From positions 930,001-994,000 of the forward strand of contig JAHRBC010000006.1 of assembly GCA_022702545.1 (NCBI GenBank): a stretch of DNA of 64,000 nucleotides, in the 5' to 3' direction. The translations under genes and the position numbers were made by a program. Shown piece after piece: positions 23,317 to 36,214 of the stretch. Origin of the DNA: Phycomyces nitens (Eukaryota; Mucoromycota; Mucoromycetes; Mucorales; Phycomycetaceae). The notes below the pieces were generated by a model, which ran no database searches, had not been told where the DNA came from, and saw nothing but the letters and a program-made list of their open reading frames with translations. Positions within the stretch are counted from its first letter, which is position 1; each line of letters starts with the position of its first letter.

Positions 23317-25891
23317 TGTCAATTGAATGAAGCCATGGATGATCTTGAACCTCTTAACAAATCTACGGCTATTTACACCATACGCACTTTGAAATTATAT
23401 ATATACGTCACTTGTCAACACTGATAATTCACTGTTGTAATTAAAATCCTGTGTGGGGGTAGTTCTTCAAAGTATCCGCAACAAGTGCAAGATTCCTTGC
23501 CTTGCCTTTATTTTATTTTTATTTTATATATATATATTATTTATTTGCATGGGTAAAAATGACTCTAGAATAAAGACAAGATATCATGTTATCAAGAGTC
23601 TTTTATCTTTAGGAAACAGAGACCTCGTAATGGGCTGCGGATATAGTCTTATTAAAGAATCACAATTGAGCTCGGAAATGATTGCTCCATTAGGAATTCC
23701 TTGTTACAGCTCAATCCGACTCTTTGTACGGGCTCAGATTATCAATTAGGATATCAAAAGATGACAAGAGGCGTCTGTGTTGTACAATACCGTTATGTAT
23801 TTGGTATCACACTAGCGAAAAATGCATTTCTAACTTTATTTGGCCTTTTTCTAGTATTACTTGACACCAGATTGCAAATGTTCCTCCATAGTCAAGAGCA
23901 CATTCTTGGTTGTTGGCTCATCACTAGACTCTAGCAAATCAATATTTCTAAAAGGTTATCTATCAAAATACAACACCTTTACGTTTTTTTAATGAAATGA
24001 TTGGTATATTCGAGAATTAATTCCATTAATTACCAGCCTATTTTATTGTAGTCTTTAATTTATTGTTAATATTATGTTCGTGTATATAGTACTTGCGTAC
24101 AAACACCAATGCGTAAATCAGATTTAATTTTGGGTACGGTTTGTAATTTATCAAGTATACTTGCCGAGACATTACAAAATTCAATGGATATAAAAGAACG
24201 TGTGGATAATATTCAGGTGTTTCTCGGCTGTATCTTAACAAAGGAGTTGAATGTGCTTAAACATAGACCCCATATCTTGGGGGGTTAACAATATCACCAC
24301 CCCTCTTTAATTATACTCGGATAAAAGCACGATCAATAATAGTCTCTTTTCAATGGTTGGCAGATTCTTTTTCTAAAAATAATTATAAGCATTTTTGAAA
24401 GATCTTTTGATGATCAACAAGATGCTTTTTGTATCATACCATGTACACTACAATTAAACATTTGGAAGCTAGCTTGATAATTAAAATATAACAATGTATT
24501 CTCAATCATGTTCTTTAGGGGTCCAGGCATGCTTAAATTGCTTTGTAAATGCTGCTTGATGATAGTAATACGTGGTTTCTATAGGCTGCAGTACAAACAA
24601 GTACTGTATCTATTCAGTTTTCATTGATTTCTTAGTATTTGACTCTTTTGTATACAAGAATAAAAGAAAGATAGAAATCAAGGCAGCCATATACTAGTTT
24701 TTCAGGACCACTTTTTTTTTAGAATTAATACCTTCTGCAGTTGCTTTGCAACTCAATAATATCTCACTTAATGAGAATAAAAAAAAAGTCATTAAAAAGG
24801 TATCTTTGTTAGTGTACATTACAAAAAATAGATAGATAATATCATTATATTTTAAATCAAGGTAATTATAAATATTCTCATTATAAACTAATTATGCTTC
24901 AATATTTTGCATATGTATCCAAGAAAAACACCGTTGCATATATCTGGATCATTTATTTGGTTTTATAAACAAGAGTTTTGTTGCTCTTTAGTGAACAGGA
25001 TAGAGGAAGCATACAACTTTTTTTAGTTTTAATCACAAGAGAATTGGAATAATAGTATTTAAAAATCCACAACATCATTTTGTAATAAATATCACTATTA
25101 GACAAACCGAAAAATATATGCTCGATAACCATTATTTTCAATATTAGTCTCTACCTTTAGAGTCTTTTATATTCGACTTGGCTTTTTATACCTAAAACAA
25201 AATAAGTTTGCGTAAACTTGCTTTATAGCAGATCAATTCAAGAGCAAATACAAACTACAATCACTCTGCTGTGAAGAAGTTTTTATGGATTCAAAAGTAC
25301 TTTTTATATTTTATGCTCTTTAATATTCGGCTATCAATGTATATGACGTTCTCTCCTAGATGTACTTTTCAACTTGTTAAAAGTAATCACAGTTTCCAAT
25401 TTGAATCAGAATTAGTTATTATGTATCAATGAATAGAATCTACAAGGTCAAGGCCAGAATAGTCAGGGTTTTAATATCCAACAAAACAAGATGGAAAGTT
25501 TTGTATCTTTAATCATGTAGTAAAGATTATACATCACATAAATACTCCTAAAATTCATGAATATTATCAATATATCACGTTTACAGTGATTAAAAGATAT
25601 ATTATATTTGATAAATAGTGTATACATTTAGTTTTATTAGGAGCACCCAACTGATCATTCATGTAAAGACGATATCTTTTACAAACATGTACATTCCCTA
25701 TCTTCCAGCTTTCTTACAAACCCTCTTCCAGATTAGTGAGATTTTGAGGCCTCGCTCTAAAAAAATATCGAGAAGACTTTGGATGTTTTCTATAGGGTTT
25801 GATCTAGTATTACTTGGTGAACACTAGATCTTTAAGTCAAATTATTCTTTGTACATTTCTGAAATGTTTTTCCTTGTGATATATGGCGCTG
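23317..25891. other. Gene desert, AT-rich
   Basis: About 2.6 kb with no supported gene. Only very short frames are present. TA runs at about 23398 and 23526. The region merges into the decayed transposon zone to its right. Confidence 0.5.
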
Positions 25892-26750
25892 TCATTCTTG
25901 ATAAATGTAGCCACCATTCTGAGCATTAGGAATATTTTGGTATAATAGCAGATTATAGTCTTTCAAAATCTGTACATATTCTTTGGTATTTATACTGCTA
26001 TCCAATACAACAGGTAGCCAAATCACCCCTGCCAATAATCCCATGCACTCAAGGACCATAAAAAAAGCCTCTACTTCCTTGTACTGTTGGAGTAAGGTGA
26101 TTAGGACAGTATTTTTTTTATTAGGCTCATGCCAAACATAGTCCCAGATATTTTTAAAGAGAATGAACTTGAACTCATCACTCCATATCATCTTTCGTCA
26201 TTGCTTATCCCAATTCTTTGCGGCATTGTATATAGCATAGCGCTTAAAGATACACTCCTTAAACAAAAAAAAAATACTTTACAAGAGCTCCACATAAATA
26301 AATATTCATTATGTGCAAAGTTTTACCGATAGTTTTTGAACAAACATATTTTCCAGTTTCTTCGTTTATTGAACATGCCACATCAGTCAAATTTTGATAC
26401 TAATTTTTGTCAAGTCCGAAACAACATGTATTTCTTCTCTAGGCATAGGTAGCCTTGGTATTTTTGAGTGGGGGTTGCCTGCAACTGATCTAGTTTTCTT
26501 GTACGCTTGAGGAATACAAGACATTTCCAAGGTGGTACGTTTTTGTGTCTGGCAGTGTCTGGAGCTTTCATCCTGCTCATGTCAAATCCAATTACGACTC
26601 CTTTTCTTAACGCTGAAAAGTTTTAAAATGCTTGCTGAAGCGATCATTCTGCACTTTAAGCATACTGTTAAATATTTTAATATAATTTAAAAGATTAAGA
26701 AAAGCATAGTGTAAAGGTGTACTAAAAAATAAAGAACTTATATTGGATCA
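25892..26750 (-). pseudogene. Decayed Tc1-like transposase, remnant 1
   Basis: The left part keeps a recognisable transposase core: MIWSDEFKF (first catalytic Asp), a YVWHEP step, then GVIWLPVVLDSSINTKEYVQILKDYNLL, seen only in part, before the frame is lost ahead of the second Asp. Further 5' on the minus strand, fragments such as KGVVIGFDMSRMK correspond to the N-terminal DNA-binding part, but stops and frameshifts break it. The sequence is far more AT-rich than the intact element at 0.5-1.8 kb and is not the same family. Short tracts are shared with remnants 2 and 3, for example CGACTCCTTTTCTTAA near 26594 and in remnant 3. Confidence 0.7.
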
Positions 26751-28070
26751 CAAATATTTTGCTCGAGAACCTGTATAAATACGTGCCTTTACTTATACAA
26801 GTATACGTTGATTGGTTTTTCTAGTCTCGATCAATTCTATAATATTCTTGCCAGAATTATTAGTGTGAATGAACATGTCTGGATAATTTTTCAGACTGAT
26901 AGCCAGTTGGGTTATCTGCCTAATTGCCCCAAAGTCAAAAGGGTCTATTATATAGTGGCACTGTATTCTCTTTTCCGACAAACATTATATTCTTCTACTT
27001 TATTAGTTATATTCCCAAGATAATGATTGTAAAGAGATTAAGTAGTCATTTAAAAATATAAAGAGTAAAAGAAAAAGAAAATGATCAATTTATTTTGATT
27101 TGATGTCAAAGAGCCATTGACTCTTTTATCAATAGAAATATCATATCAGACTGCACATCAGTATTGGTGCTCACTAAACAAGTTCTTATAAAAATAAAAT
27201 ACCCACTTCTATACAGCAACACCAAAAAAGAATGAAGGAATCGTCAAGTACCCTAAAACTCCAAATCTATTTCTAATCGCCGCTCATCTCATTTTTGTAC
27301 CTGCTTGTACAAAAATTAATTGTTCTTGAACAAGTGCACGGTCCAGTTCAAATTACCTAAAAATCAAAGGAAAAACTAATTGCCGTTTAAAGACATTCTC
27401 TGTCTTTAAAGTTATAACTACATCGATAAAGACCAACCTTTAACTTGTTTACTTTTTTTAGTTCTTTACTTCTTTACCTTTAAAACCCTTATTTTGCATA
27501 GTACAATACTTGGTTCTTAGCATGTCAAAAATATTCTTCCACAATGGCTCACGTTATCACCAAAAATTGTGATGATCTCACATGCAAAAATAGATCTATA
27601 AAGAAAGGGGGCATGGGTGCCTGTTCTTGTTTCTGTTTCTTTCCTCCCGTACTCATTTACTCGCCAGTTTTTTTATAGGCATGTCAAGGCAAGTATTTTT
27701 TCTCCATCTTTTCTTAATTTTGTTGGCTACGCCATCAGTATGAATACTAGTGGGGTTTTGATAATGGATGAATGTTTTTGACGATGTTTTTGAACCATTA
27801 TATTTCCGTGTCAATCAACTCATCTTACTTTACTATATCTGTATATTTCAACTATCTGTATACATCTATCTTTCAATATTCAACAACTTTCTGTTTTACA
27901 CTCTTATTCAGGTGATCCATACGTAGCAGTCCACGGTATCAACAGCTATGTCATACTTTTATACTCTATATTTTCAATGTATAATGCACATTTTTACACT
28001 CCATAACAAGGTCTTCCGAGTCGGTTCCCACGGATGTGCTCAAGAAACATCGCCCTGGTCCGGATAGGGT
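26751..28070. other. Intergenic between transposon remnant and orphan frame
   Basis: AT-rich with no reading frame of note. Composition shifts toward higher GC from about 28000 onward. Confidence 0.45.
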
Positions 28071-28121
28071 ATGAATATTGCGAGGTTCTAAAGTTCGATT
28101 TAACACGCCAACGGTGAATGG

Positions 28122-28814
28122 ATGGACGCGTCCATGTCCCGTATTGGATTGCGGCTTTGGGGCCTTTGCGTATTCACATCTTCTGTAGTGAGTGCAAGCA
28201 TACTTGAGCCTCTGGTATGGCTGGCCAGAGTTATATTGGTAGATGCGCTGCAGCCCCGTTGGTCTCTACTGGTTCGATGGCTATCGTCCAGCTCATTTCG
28301 GTGTTGGGGATCAGCAAGAAGGGATACATTCGGTTGCTTACTTCATGATGAATATCAAGGTATGTCTATGTCGGAATGCGGTGTGGTCTCGGCACAACAG
28401 TCCAAGGGTAGTGGAGAGGCGTGTCCATTGCTTATTGGCCCTTGGTTGCATCGTTGTTTCGGCATACACTACCTCGGTAACCGTCAAGTTGTTCGTAATC
28501 GGATGTATTCTAGCCCTTCGGTCTTCGACCCGGTGCCGGCTGATATGGTGTCCGGTCTGAGCTCCTTTGTACAGCCAACCAAGGTTCATTGTCAGCACCA
28601 TTCAGCCCTTTGGTCCTCGGCTTCCGGTCTTCCAGGTTTTCGGGCATGGGTAAAAGTTTTCTGTTTTCATTGGTACTCACTCTCTATTATCCTTGATGTT
28701 AGCTCTCTGCTCCGTAGTTTCCAAGTTTCCAGTCATTGGCTTCCGTTCCAGAATATTCTTGGTAAGTGTTTTCGGTTTTCTTCAGTACTAAATCTATGTT
28801 GTTCTTGGTGCTAG
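28122..28814 (+). other. Orphan 230-codon open frame in a higher-GC island
   Basis: This open frame lies in an island of clearly higher GC than the surrounding desert. The predicted product is rich in Ser, Trp, Leu and Cys (for example RLWGLCVFTSSVV and WSSASGLPGF), unlike a normal soluble protein, and a second long overlapping frame exists in another phase. No domain is recognised. A G-rich tract (GAGGGGGG near 28849) follows, reminiscent of a retroelement polypurine tract, but no flanking long repeats were found. It may be a fragment of a mobile element or a non-coding island; a genuine gene is unlikely. Confidence 0.3.
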
Positions 28815-29199
28815 TTCACTGATTTCTCTGCCACCGGTTATTGCTTGAGGGGGGCATTAAATGCCTATGATCGGCCCGAATGATTATGCTAGATTCTTTA
28901 TAAAAAAAAGATAGTGCATTCTGATGGTCCCATAAGTATAATAATGCTTCCATCAGATTTTCGTTGTATTCGACAATAAGATTTTATTTTGATCAAGTAT
29001 ATTAGTGGAAATGAATAAAAACCATTTTTATTATCAAGTTTAAACCGCTCATTTTATACTTGGCCCATAACAACATTGTTAGTTGTCTTGACACCTGAGA
29101 AAATTAATTGCAGAGGATCTATCATTCATGTAAATACAGTAGCTTTACTAAAAAAAAATGTCACAGAGATGCTTCCCTGTCATCTCAATTTTAGAATGT

Positions 29200-29560
29200 A
29201 CCATGTCTGCCAAAGTCTGATGTCAATTTCTCTCAAGTTCAAAAAGTATTTTTTGGGGGTGTCAGAAGCTTTCATCTTTTTAAATTTTTCTTGTCAGTGA
29301 TAGACCCAGTTTCTTTGTATTGATTGATAGCATTAAAGGTTGTTGCATGCAGTATGTTCTCGTGTCTGGAAAGACATGCAATTTTCATTCCATCTATGTT
29401 AAGCTTACTTATGATTCCTTTCTTAAATATCAAAGAGTTTGAAAAAAAAAAGTCTGTGGGATGAGCATCTTGTACTTTGGACATGCTGTCAACGATGCCG
29501 ATTGAATTCAAGAGATTGAGAAAAGCAAAGTGTGAATGTTAGAATGAGTAATAGTAATGG
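29200..29560 (-). pseudogene. Decayed Tc1-like transposase, remnant 2 (N-terminal part)
   Basis: On the minus strand a 79-residue open stretch includes NSIGIVDSMSKVQDAHP, then KKGIISKLNIDGMK, then FNAINQYKETGSITDKKN. The last part looks like the helix-turn-helix end of a Tc1-type transposase (compare KETGSLLPRKSS in the intact element). Its order matches remnants 1 and 3, including a shared AGAAAAGCA tract at the minus-strand 5' side. No catalytic core is visible beside it. Confidence 0.55.
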
Positions 29561-30039
29561 TCGCGAATAATACGTTGAAAGCTTTGAATAGGTACCCAGC
29601 ACAAATAGTTAGAGAAAGAGAGAGAGTCAATAGTTAAGGTTTCTTAGTTGGAGATACAAATAATTGTTTATAGTATTTATAGGTTTCTACAGGCAAAAAT
29701 ATATGGTGTCTATTTACTAATAATGTCATAGTTGGTCTATACATGAGAATAAGTTTATTTGGGAACCAAATCAATACAAGACATCTGGCATGAAGCAGGC
29801 CTTGGAATGTATATTGTTGTATTTCGAATATATAAAGCTATCCAACTAGTTATTAAATATTTGGACGGATACAACATATATTGTACGTTAGGTTGTCAGA
29901 TATTTATAAATTAGTGGCCGACTCTTAGTCATATCTATTTGTACCATCGATTTTGAAAATATAAGGGACGAAAATCTTATTCTTTTCCTAATTTTCTATA
30001 AGGTATTACTATGATTTAATTGATATTCCTGTTATTAAG

Positions 30040-30590
30040 GGGGAATAGGATATAAGTCAACGTAAACTAAAGTACAATAAAAATCAATAGTTGAGATTGA
30101 AAATGCAAATGTGTGGGAGAGCATCCTATTGGTTACATTGATTGGCCTATCATAACAAGATCCGGATATCACACCTTTAAACCAATAGTATTCTTCCCTT
30201 GCCTTTCTTGTAAAGACACTCCATAGAGCCAATCTATGCAAAGTTGTACTAGTAGTCTTTGTGCAAACAGAGTTATTCATCTCTTTCTTCATGGAGCGCA
30301 TCATTCAATCCAAGGTTTGATGTTGATTGCTCTTCAAGTTCAAGGCAAGATGTCTTTCTTCTCTAGGCTTAGGTAGTCTTGGGCTTTCTGGATGTTTCTT
30401 GACACCAAATTTCATTCTGCTCATACCCGGTACAATTGCGACTCCTTTTCTTAAATCTGAAAGGTTTAGAAAAGCCTTGATGGAGTGAGAATTTAGTACT
30501 TTGGGTGTCCTATTAAATATACCGGTAGAATTAAAGTGAGTAAGAAAAGCAAATTGTAGTGTACTAAATAATAAAGATCAAAGATTGAAT
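30040..30590 (-). pseudogene. Decayed Tc1-like transposase, remnant 3
   Basis: Minus-strand fragments include a KGVAIVPGMSRMKFGVKK stretch (compare KGVVIGFDMSRMK in remnant 1) and, after a stop, a TTSTTLHRLALWSVFTRKA stretch that resembles the second HTH of Tc1-like transposases. The nucleotide tract CGACTCCTTTTCTTAA (near 30440) is identical to remnant 1, and the TCTCTAGGC-TAGGTAG-CTTGG region (30357-30382) is nearly identical to 26438-26462. Several stops interrupt the frame, and no catalytic triad is present. Confidence 0.55.
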
Positions 30591-33142
30591 CGTGAATTTT
30601 TTTATCAAGAATCTGCACTATATTATTTGATATATGCTTTTGTTTTTACACCATTGCATCCGGATAGAATCTACCAAGAGACTTTTCCAACCTTTTGAGT
30701 TTGGTAAATGATATATTTTTTTTAACGGATCACTAATGATTTTAATATAATTATTTAAAATATTGTAATAATATATTGATTGTATTGAATTCATATAGTC
30801 TACCAACTATTATTTTTGTATTCTTTTTATTTATTTATATATTCAGTTTTTAGTAGAGTTAATAAATTGAAACTTTGTGTTTTTGTGCCAATAATCAATT
30901 ACTACAAAAGAGTGTATCTGTCTATTTTGCCTGCAGCTATTTTCCGGTACTTTTAATTGTGCTTTTTTAAAGTACTTTGTTTTTTTATTATTATTGAAAA
31001 CCAAAGATAGTTATACTCCATTTTATGTTGTAATAGCTTTAGACGATTAGTGCCAATACAAAGACCATAATCAATATAATAGCGAATTTACTATGCTTGA
31101 GTGAGCCTCAGTGTTAGTCTGGATATTCTTAGAGTGAAAATTAGACTAAAAGTTATACAGTTTGGCTTGAAAAGATAGGGAGGATTTCAAATCAACTCTT
31201 GGCAAAAAGAAAAGATAAGATGCTAGATCTGAATCAGTGGGTTTTATGAGAATTGGTGTGAAAGATATCCCACTAAAGACACTTTTGAAAAGAGATACAC
31301 AAAATACGGGCTCAATCACCAGATGGCCACTGGGTTGGGCAAATATAATTTGTGATTTGTTTAATAGAGAGTATTCTTATCTTTTTAATAATAATAATAA
31401 AAAAAGAAACGATGGATCTTTTGACAGAGTATATGATATCGACGAAGAGAGAGAAAAAGGGGGACAAGATGGCTTATAAGGAATACTCTATCTTTATCAA
31501 GATCAAACTCATGTTGGCTAATGATCCAATCCATGGTAATTCATTATTAGTATTGCAAGGCCCTTTTTATTTTTGCAGATAACACTACTTTTACCAGTCT
31601 AAATAATCGTATTATGATAGGTCATATTTACACAATATTTATTTATTTACATGCTTGATGACAATTGACATGGGAATATGCTTATGGAAATGGCCTGTAT
31701 TTATAGTTTGTGTAGGATTATAATTGAACCATAATCTCGTACTTGTAATGACCATTTGGATTACAGAGTTATTACACAACTGAATATTCTGGGTAGATGC
31801 CTTACACCAAGTATTTATATACACATCTTGGATCCCTGCCCTTTCTTTCTTTCTTTTTTTTCTTTACGTCATGCCAATATATAAAAGCAGTATACGGTCA
31901 TTTCACTGAAAAGTAAATGCGCATAGTATGCAGACCGTAATATGAAGCACAACCACAGCTACAACAATTCACGTGAGTCTAAAAGGTAATTCTTCAGGAA
32001 CAGTTGCACACGAGATATGTCACCAACCTGGCAATCACTGGCCACTAGTACATCGTATTATAAGACTATCTCGGTCCATATTAGATCCATAAAAAATAAG
32101 GGTGTTTATGGTGACCTGAACCATTTGGATTCTTGAACATATGTATATATCTTTCCTGTACCATTGATATTTCTGTGTATCATATTTCCAAAATAAGAAT
32201 GTTGACTATATATAATATACTTCCTTTTATGGTCAAACGCAGCATATATAAACACAAATGGAATTTATATATTGCCTATATTTGGGATATAAAATATAAA
32301 CTGCCTGTTCTGGAAGTATAGATAAATCGTTTGGATATGGTAAAGAATGGCTTGGCATGGGCTTTGATTCCTGGCCAAATAGATTATGCCGGAGTGGCCT
32401 GCTCTTTGAAGACCAGGGATCCAGCACACGCAGGATGCTTCTTTATTAGCTGGCTGCAAAAATCATCTTTTTGAGAGTGACACTTTTGATTATTAATATA
32501 TATTTACGTAACACGACCCATCAAGACGGATGAAGACCTTGCTTTTGTTTGTTTTGCTTCTCTTCTCTCCAGACATTCTTCTTGTGTGCCCAAGGCTATT
32601 AGAAACAAAAACAAGAGCTTTCTGTTGAATATTTATTTATTTGTTTGGGTGCAATGTCCTTTATGCAAGAAGCTGTTTCGTTCCTTTTTAATTATTGCAA
32701 GATATTTGGTTGTGTGAATAGCATACATATGTCAGACACCAAAATAGGCTTCTAATTCTCTACCTTCACGAGGTGTACAAAATAATATTCCCAGAACCCC
32801 GATACTAAAGAGCTAGCGGTGATCCACAACGAATGTCTTTCTGTAGTCTGGTCCGTATACTGTACAACTCTTTAATGGCATCAAAGACCAACCCATTATT
32901 GCTCAAGACTTGCTAACAAAAAGCCACCAGTTCTATATAACACATATACACCCTTTTTTTTTTGAAATCAAACAGCAGACTTGGTCTGGATTGGCTATGT
33001 TATGCGGCAGTCCCTTGTGCGGCTTACGTCATTCATGGGGGCCGGCGGACGAGCGTAAAGTGGAATGGAAGCAATGTGCCTGTGAGCCGAATATTCTTTT
33101 TAGGCTTTATTTTTTGCTGGCAGTGTTTAGCGATTTGGACAG
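30591..33142. other. Gene desert, AT-rich
   Basis: No supported gene. Short frames near 31237-31582 and 32133-32459 lack protein character. The part from about 32970 to 33142, just before the R3H gene, is less AT-rich and should be its promoter. Confidence 0.5.
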
Positions 33143-34044
33143 ATGGCTATTGGGGACTCTACTGTATTTTTTGTCCAGCCAGGCGGCCAGTGGATCCAAC
33201 CAACTAGCCAGCCAAACACGTTTGCCAATGTGTCCGCCGCCATAGCAGCCTCTGAAGTCCTGGCCTCATCTCGACTAGCAGACGACACACCCAAGCCCAA
33301 GAAGGCAAAGAAGCGATCTGTTGAAAAGGACACTCTTTCCCGGAGGTCTAATCTAGCCATTGGCAAAGAAGGCAGCAGAAGACGTCAACGATGGGATAAC
33401 AGTAAGCATTCCTTTAGCATCAACTCTGGCTCACAATAATCTTTAGACAATTTTTCCGAGAATCCTGTTGCTGTTCTTTATAGTGAGGATCTCAGACCAC
33501 CTGGATACAATCGCTCAAAGAATGTGTTTCAATGGAACAGCATTGCACTGAATGAAGAGGAGCCAGAGTCTGTGGAAGAAGATAACCAAACCATTCCAAT
33601 CCGTAACACTGTTGTCCCACTCTCTCGCAGTGTTCGCAAAGATCTGAAGCGGGCACACCTGCCTTTGGGCCTTGTATCCTCGTACGAAGATCAACTCATG
33701 CGCTTTATTGCTACACAGCAAAGAAGACCTCCTGGAGAGGTAGATGCCCAGGACTTGTGTCTGGTTTGGGAGATCAGTGATCGGTTCGTACGCTGGTTCG
33801 TGCATGCAATGTGTGATTACTACAGTCTTGAGTCGTTTAGTAAGTCCATGGCTTGGGTTGTAAATAAAGATGCAAACTGCTTACGATCCAATGACCCTTA
33901 GGCGAATCGATTAGTTCAGGTCGCCGGATAACATACATCTGCCACAAGGATCATCTAGTTAGTGTCACAACTGGAGAAGAAAGCTCTGTTGCAGTAGACT
34001 GGAAGGTGCCACAGATTCCTTTTGTTGATTATTTACGGACATGA
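33143..34044 (+). CDS. R3H-domain protein (R3HDM4-like)
   Basis: Three exons (33143-33401, 33447-33839, 33902-34044) encode 264 residues. The N-terminal half is polar and basic (PKPKKAKKRSVEKDTLSRR) and resembles the R3H-associated N-terminal region. The C-terminal R3H domain, roughly 150-240, contains YEDQLMRFIATQQ, then the signature helix RFVRWFVHAMCDYY (Arg-x3-His) and SGRRITYICHKD. R3H domains bind single-stranded nucleic acid. The protein's role is unknown in fungi; nuclear location is suggested by the Lys/Arg cluster only. Introns are 45 and 62 nt with good GTAAGC/GTAAGT donors. Confidence 0.8.
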
Positions 34045-34466
34045 TGAGAATTACATTACACTAATAAACACACCATACACACCATACACACAATGTGCAT
34101 ATATAAATACTATTATAAAATGTTTAATTGATTGCCTGAACCACCAAGACATCCTACATTCTTTATCCTGCTCCAAAAGACATGTTTGGAAGGTAAGCAC
34201 GGCCCTGTCGTAGAGTGTATTCCCGAACGAGCACCAAAGAAAAATAATAAAAGAACAGCCATTTACATAGTCGCACGAATCTAAAGATGTTCCGGGCCAC
34301 AATTAAGCCGGGTTATGAATATTCTCGACGTTTCGCGTTTCAATTCAACCGGGGCACGATCGAGGGGGTATTTATATAACCGCAGATATTTTTTTTCGTT
34401 TTAAATATTTTCACTCTCTTTTACTTTTTCAATTATTTTTTTTTTAAGCAAAAAAAAAAAGAAACC
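34045..34466. promoter_or_regulatory. Promoter region of the erg4-like gene
   Basis: About 420 bp between the R3H gene and the sterol reductase. A local GC-rich patch (about 34283-34365) precedes a TATA-like TATTTATATAAC (about 34369-34380) and a T/A-rich leader next to the ATG at 34467. No match to a classical SREBP site was obvious by eye. Confidence 0.45.
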
Positions 34467-36030
34467 ATGTCCAAGGAGTCTGTTGTTGCAGACAAAAAGG
34501 AAGAGGTGAACAAGAACGGTGTTCCACTTCACAAGGCTGGGATCACCAAACGCGACGAAGCACTGGACAATGAGATTGTCTATGAATTTGGTGGACCTAT
34601 TGGCGTCACTGCAATGATGCTTGGATTCCCTTGTTTGATGTACTACTTCTGGGTCTCGCTTGAATATCACCAAGGAAAGATCTACTACCCTCAATCATTC
34701 ACTCTTGAAGGTATCCGTGATTTCATCATCCACGAGATCGTTGACAAGGTTGTGGCCAACGCTGCTCCCAATTGGAAATCAACCAAGATCTACATGGGCT
34801 ACATCGTCTACTCATTCATCCTCGCCTATATCATGCCCGGACCCATCGTCCAGGGCCTCCCGATTCCTTCTCTCAAGGGCAAAAAGGTAAATTAAGATAT
34901 CTTGTGAATCTTGGTCTGACAGTTCATCTGTCAGCTCAACTATCTCTGCAACGGTTTGTCGGCCTGGTACCTTACTCTTGTCTTGGCTGCCGTTCTCCAT
35001 GTCACTGGCATCTTCCGCTTGACAGAGATCATTGACAATTTCGGCAGAATCATGTCTGTTGCCATCATCTGGGGCTTCACCCTGACCGCCTTGGTCCAGT
35101 TCAGCAGCATCATCAAAGGCAATGGTCACCGTTTGTCAGGAAACTTCTTTTATGACTTTTTCATGGGATATCCTCTCAACCCTCGCATTGGACATGTCGA
35201 CCTCAAGATGTGGGCTGAGATTCGTGTACCCTGGCCCATCCTGTTCTTCTTGTCTGTGTCATGTCTGCTTAAACAGTACGAGCTCACTGGTGTCGTCACT
35301 GGCCCTGCCTGCTTTATGGTCCTTGCCCACTTCCTCTATGTCAACGCCTGTCAAAAGGGTGAAGAGTGCATTCCCACTTCCTGGGATATCTTTTACGAAA
35401 AGGATGGTAGGTTATAATTTGGTTAAAGTAGACAAAAGGCAGGCCTAATGGTGATGTATTATTATTTTTTTTTAAAAAATAGGCTTCATGTTGATCTTCT
35501 GGAATATGGCTGGTGTACCATTCACCTACTGCTACGCCTCAATCTACCTCATGAAGTACCAGCTCACTACCGGCACCGCCATCACCCACTCTTTGCCCTA
35601 CACTGTCACTCTCTTCATCGTCCTCCTGACAGCCTATTACTTCTTTGACACTGGTAATTCCCAAAAGAACCGTTTCCGCATGGAGCAGAATGGATCTTTC
35701 TTTGCCCGTAATGCCTTCCCTCAGCTGCCCTATGGTCACATCAAGAACCCCACATACATCAAGACCGAGCACGGCAACCTTTTGCTCACTTCGGGATGGT
35801 GGGGTGTTGTCCGCAAGCCTCATTACACCGCAGACCTGACCATGTCTCTCAGCTGGGGACTCATCACTGGATTTGGATCATTCTTGCCCTACTTTTACTT
35901 TTGCTTCTTTGTCGTCGTTTTGACCCATCGTACCATGCGCGACATGGAACGCTGTGAAAAGAAGTACGGCAAGGACTGGGAAAGATACTGCGAGAGAGTG
36001 CCATACATCTTGATCCCTTATGTATTCTAA
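34467..36030 (+). CDS. erg4: Delta(24(28))-sterol reductase, Erg4-type
   Basis: Three exons (34467-34886, 34935-35406, 35483-36030) give 479 residues, close to yeast Erg4 (473). It carries out the last step of ergosterol synthesis, reducing the C24(28) double bond with NADPH in the endoplasmic reticulum membrane. Erg4 rather than Erg24 is supported by the N-terminal EFGGPIGVTAMMLGFPCLMYY segment (matches the EFGG start of yeast Erg4), by DIFYEKDGFMLIFWNMAGVP, by YYFFDTGNSQKN, and by the C-terminus YCERVPYILIPYVF. The conserved sterol-reductase blocks DFFMGYPLNPR and LLLTSGWWGVVRKPHYTAD are intact, as is LTHRTMRDMERCEKKYG. About eight to nine membrane helices are expected. The SCAP gene at 13-18 kb is a plausible regulator of the same pathway. 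Confidence 0.93.
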
Positions 36031-36214
36031 TTAATAACTATTTCTTTCTTCATCTCTATTATTATGTGCACCAAGCACAACCTAATGATTCAAATACAAA
36101 ATACACTTTATCATATCAGTCAGCCCTGGCTAAAATATGCAAAAACTTGCTGTGAAACATGGTGATAATAATGGGGGGTATTTTATATACATATTTATAT
36201 ATTATTATTTACAA

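Noticed and set aside
27900..29050. Solo LTR or complete LTR retrotransposon around the higher-GC island
   Set aside because: No direct terminal repeats and no gag, protease or reverse transcriptase motifs could be found; only a G-rich tract is suggestive.
34812..35823. Long minus-strand frames opposite the Erg4 gene
   Set aside because: They are antisense shadows of the strongly codon-biased sterol reductase exons.
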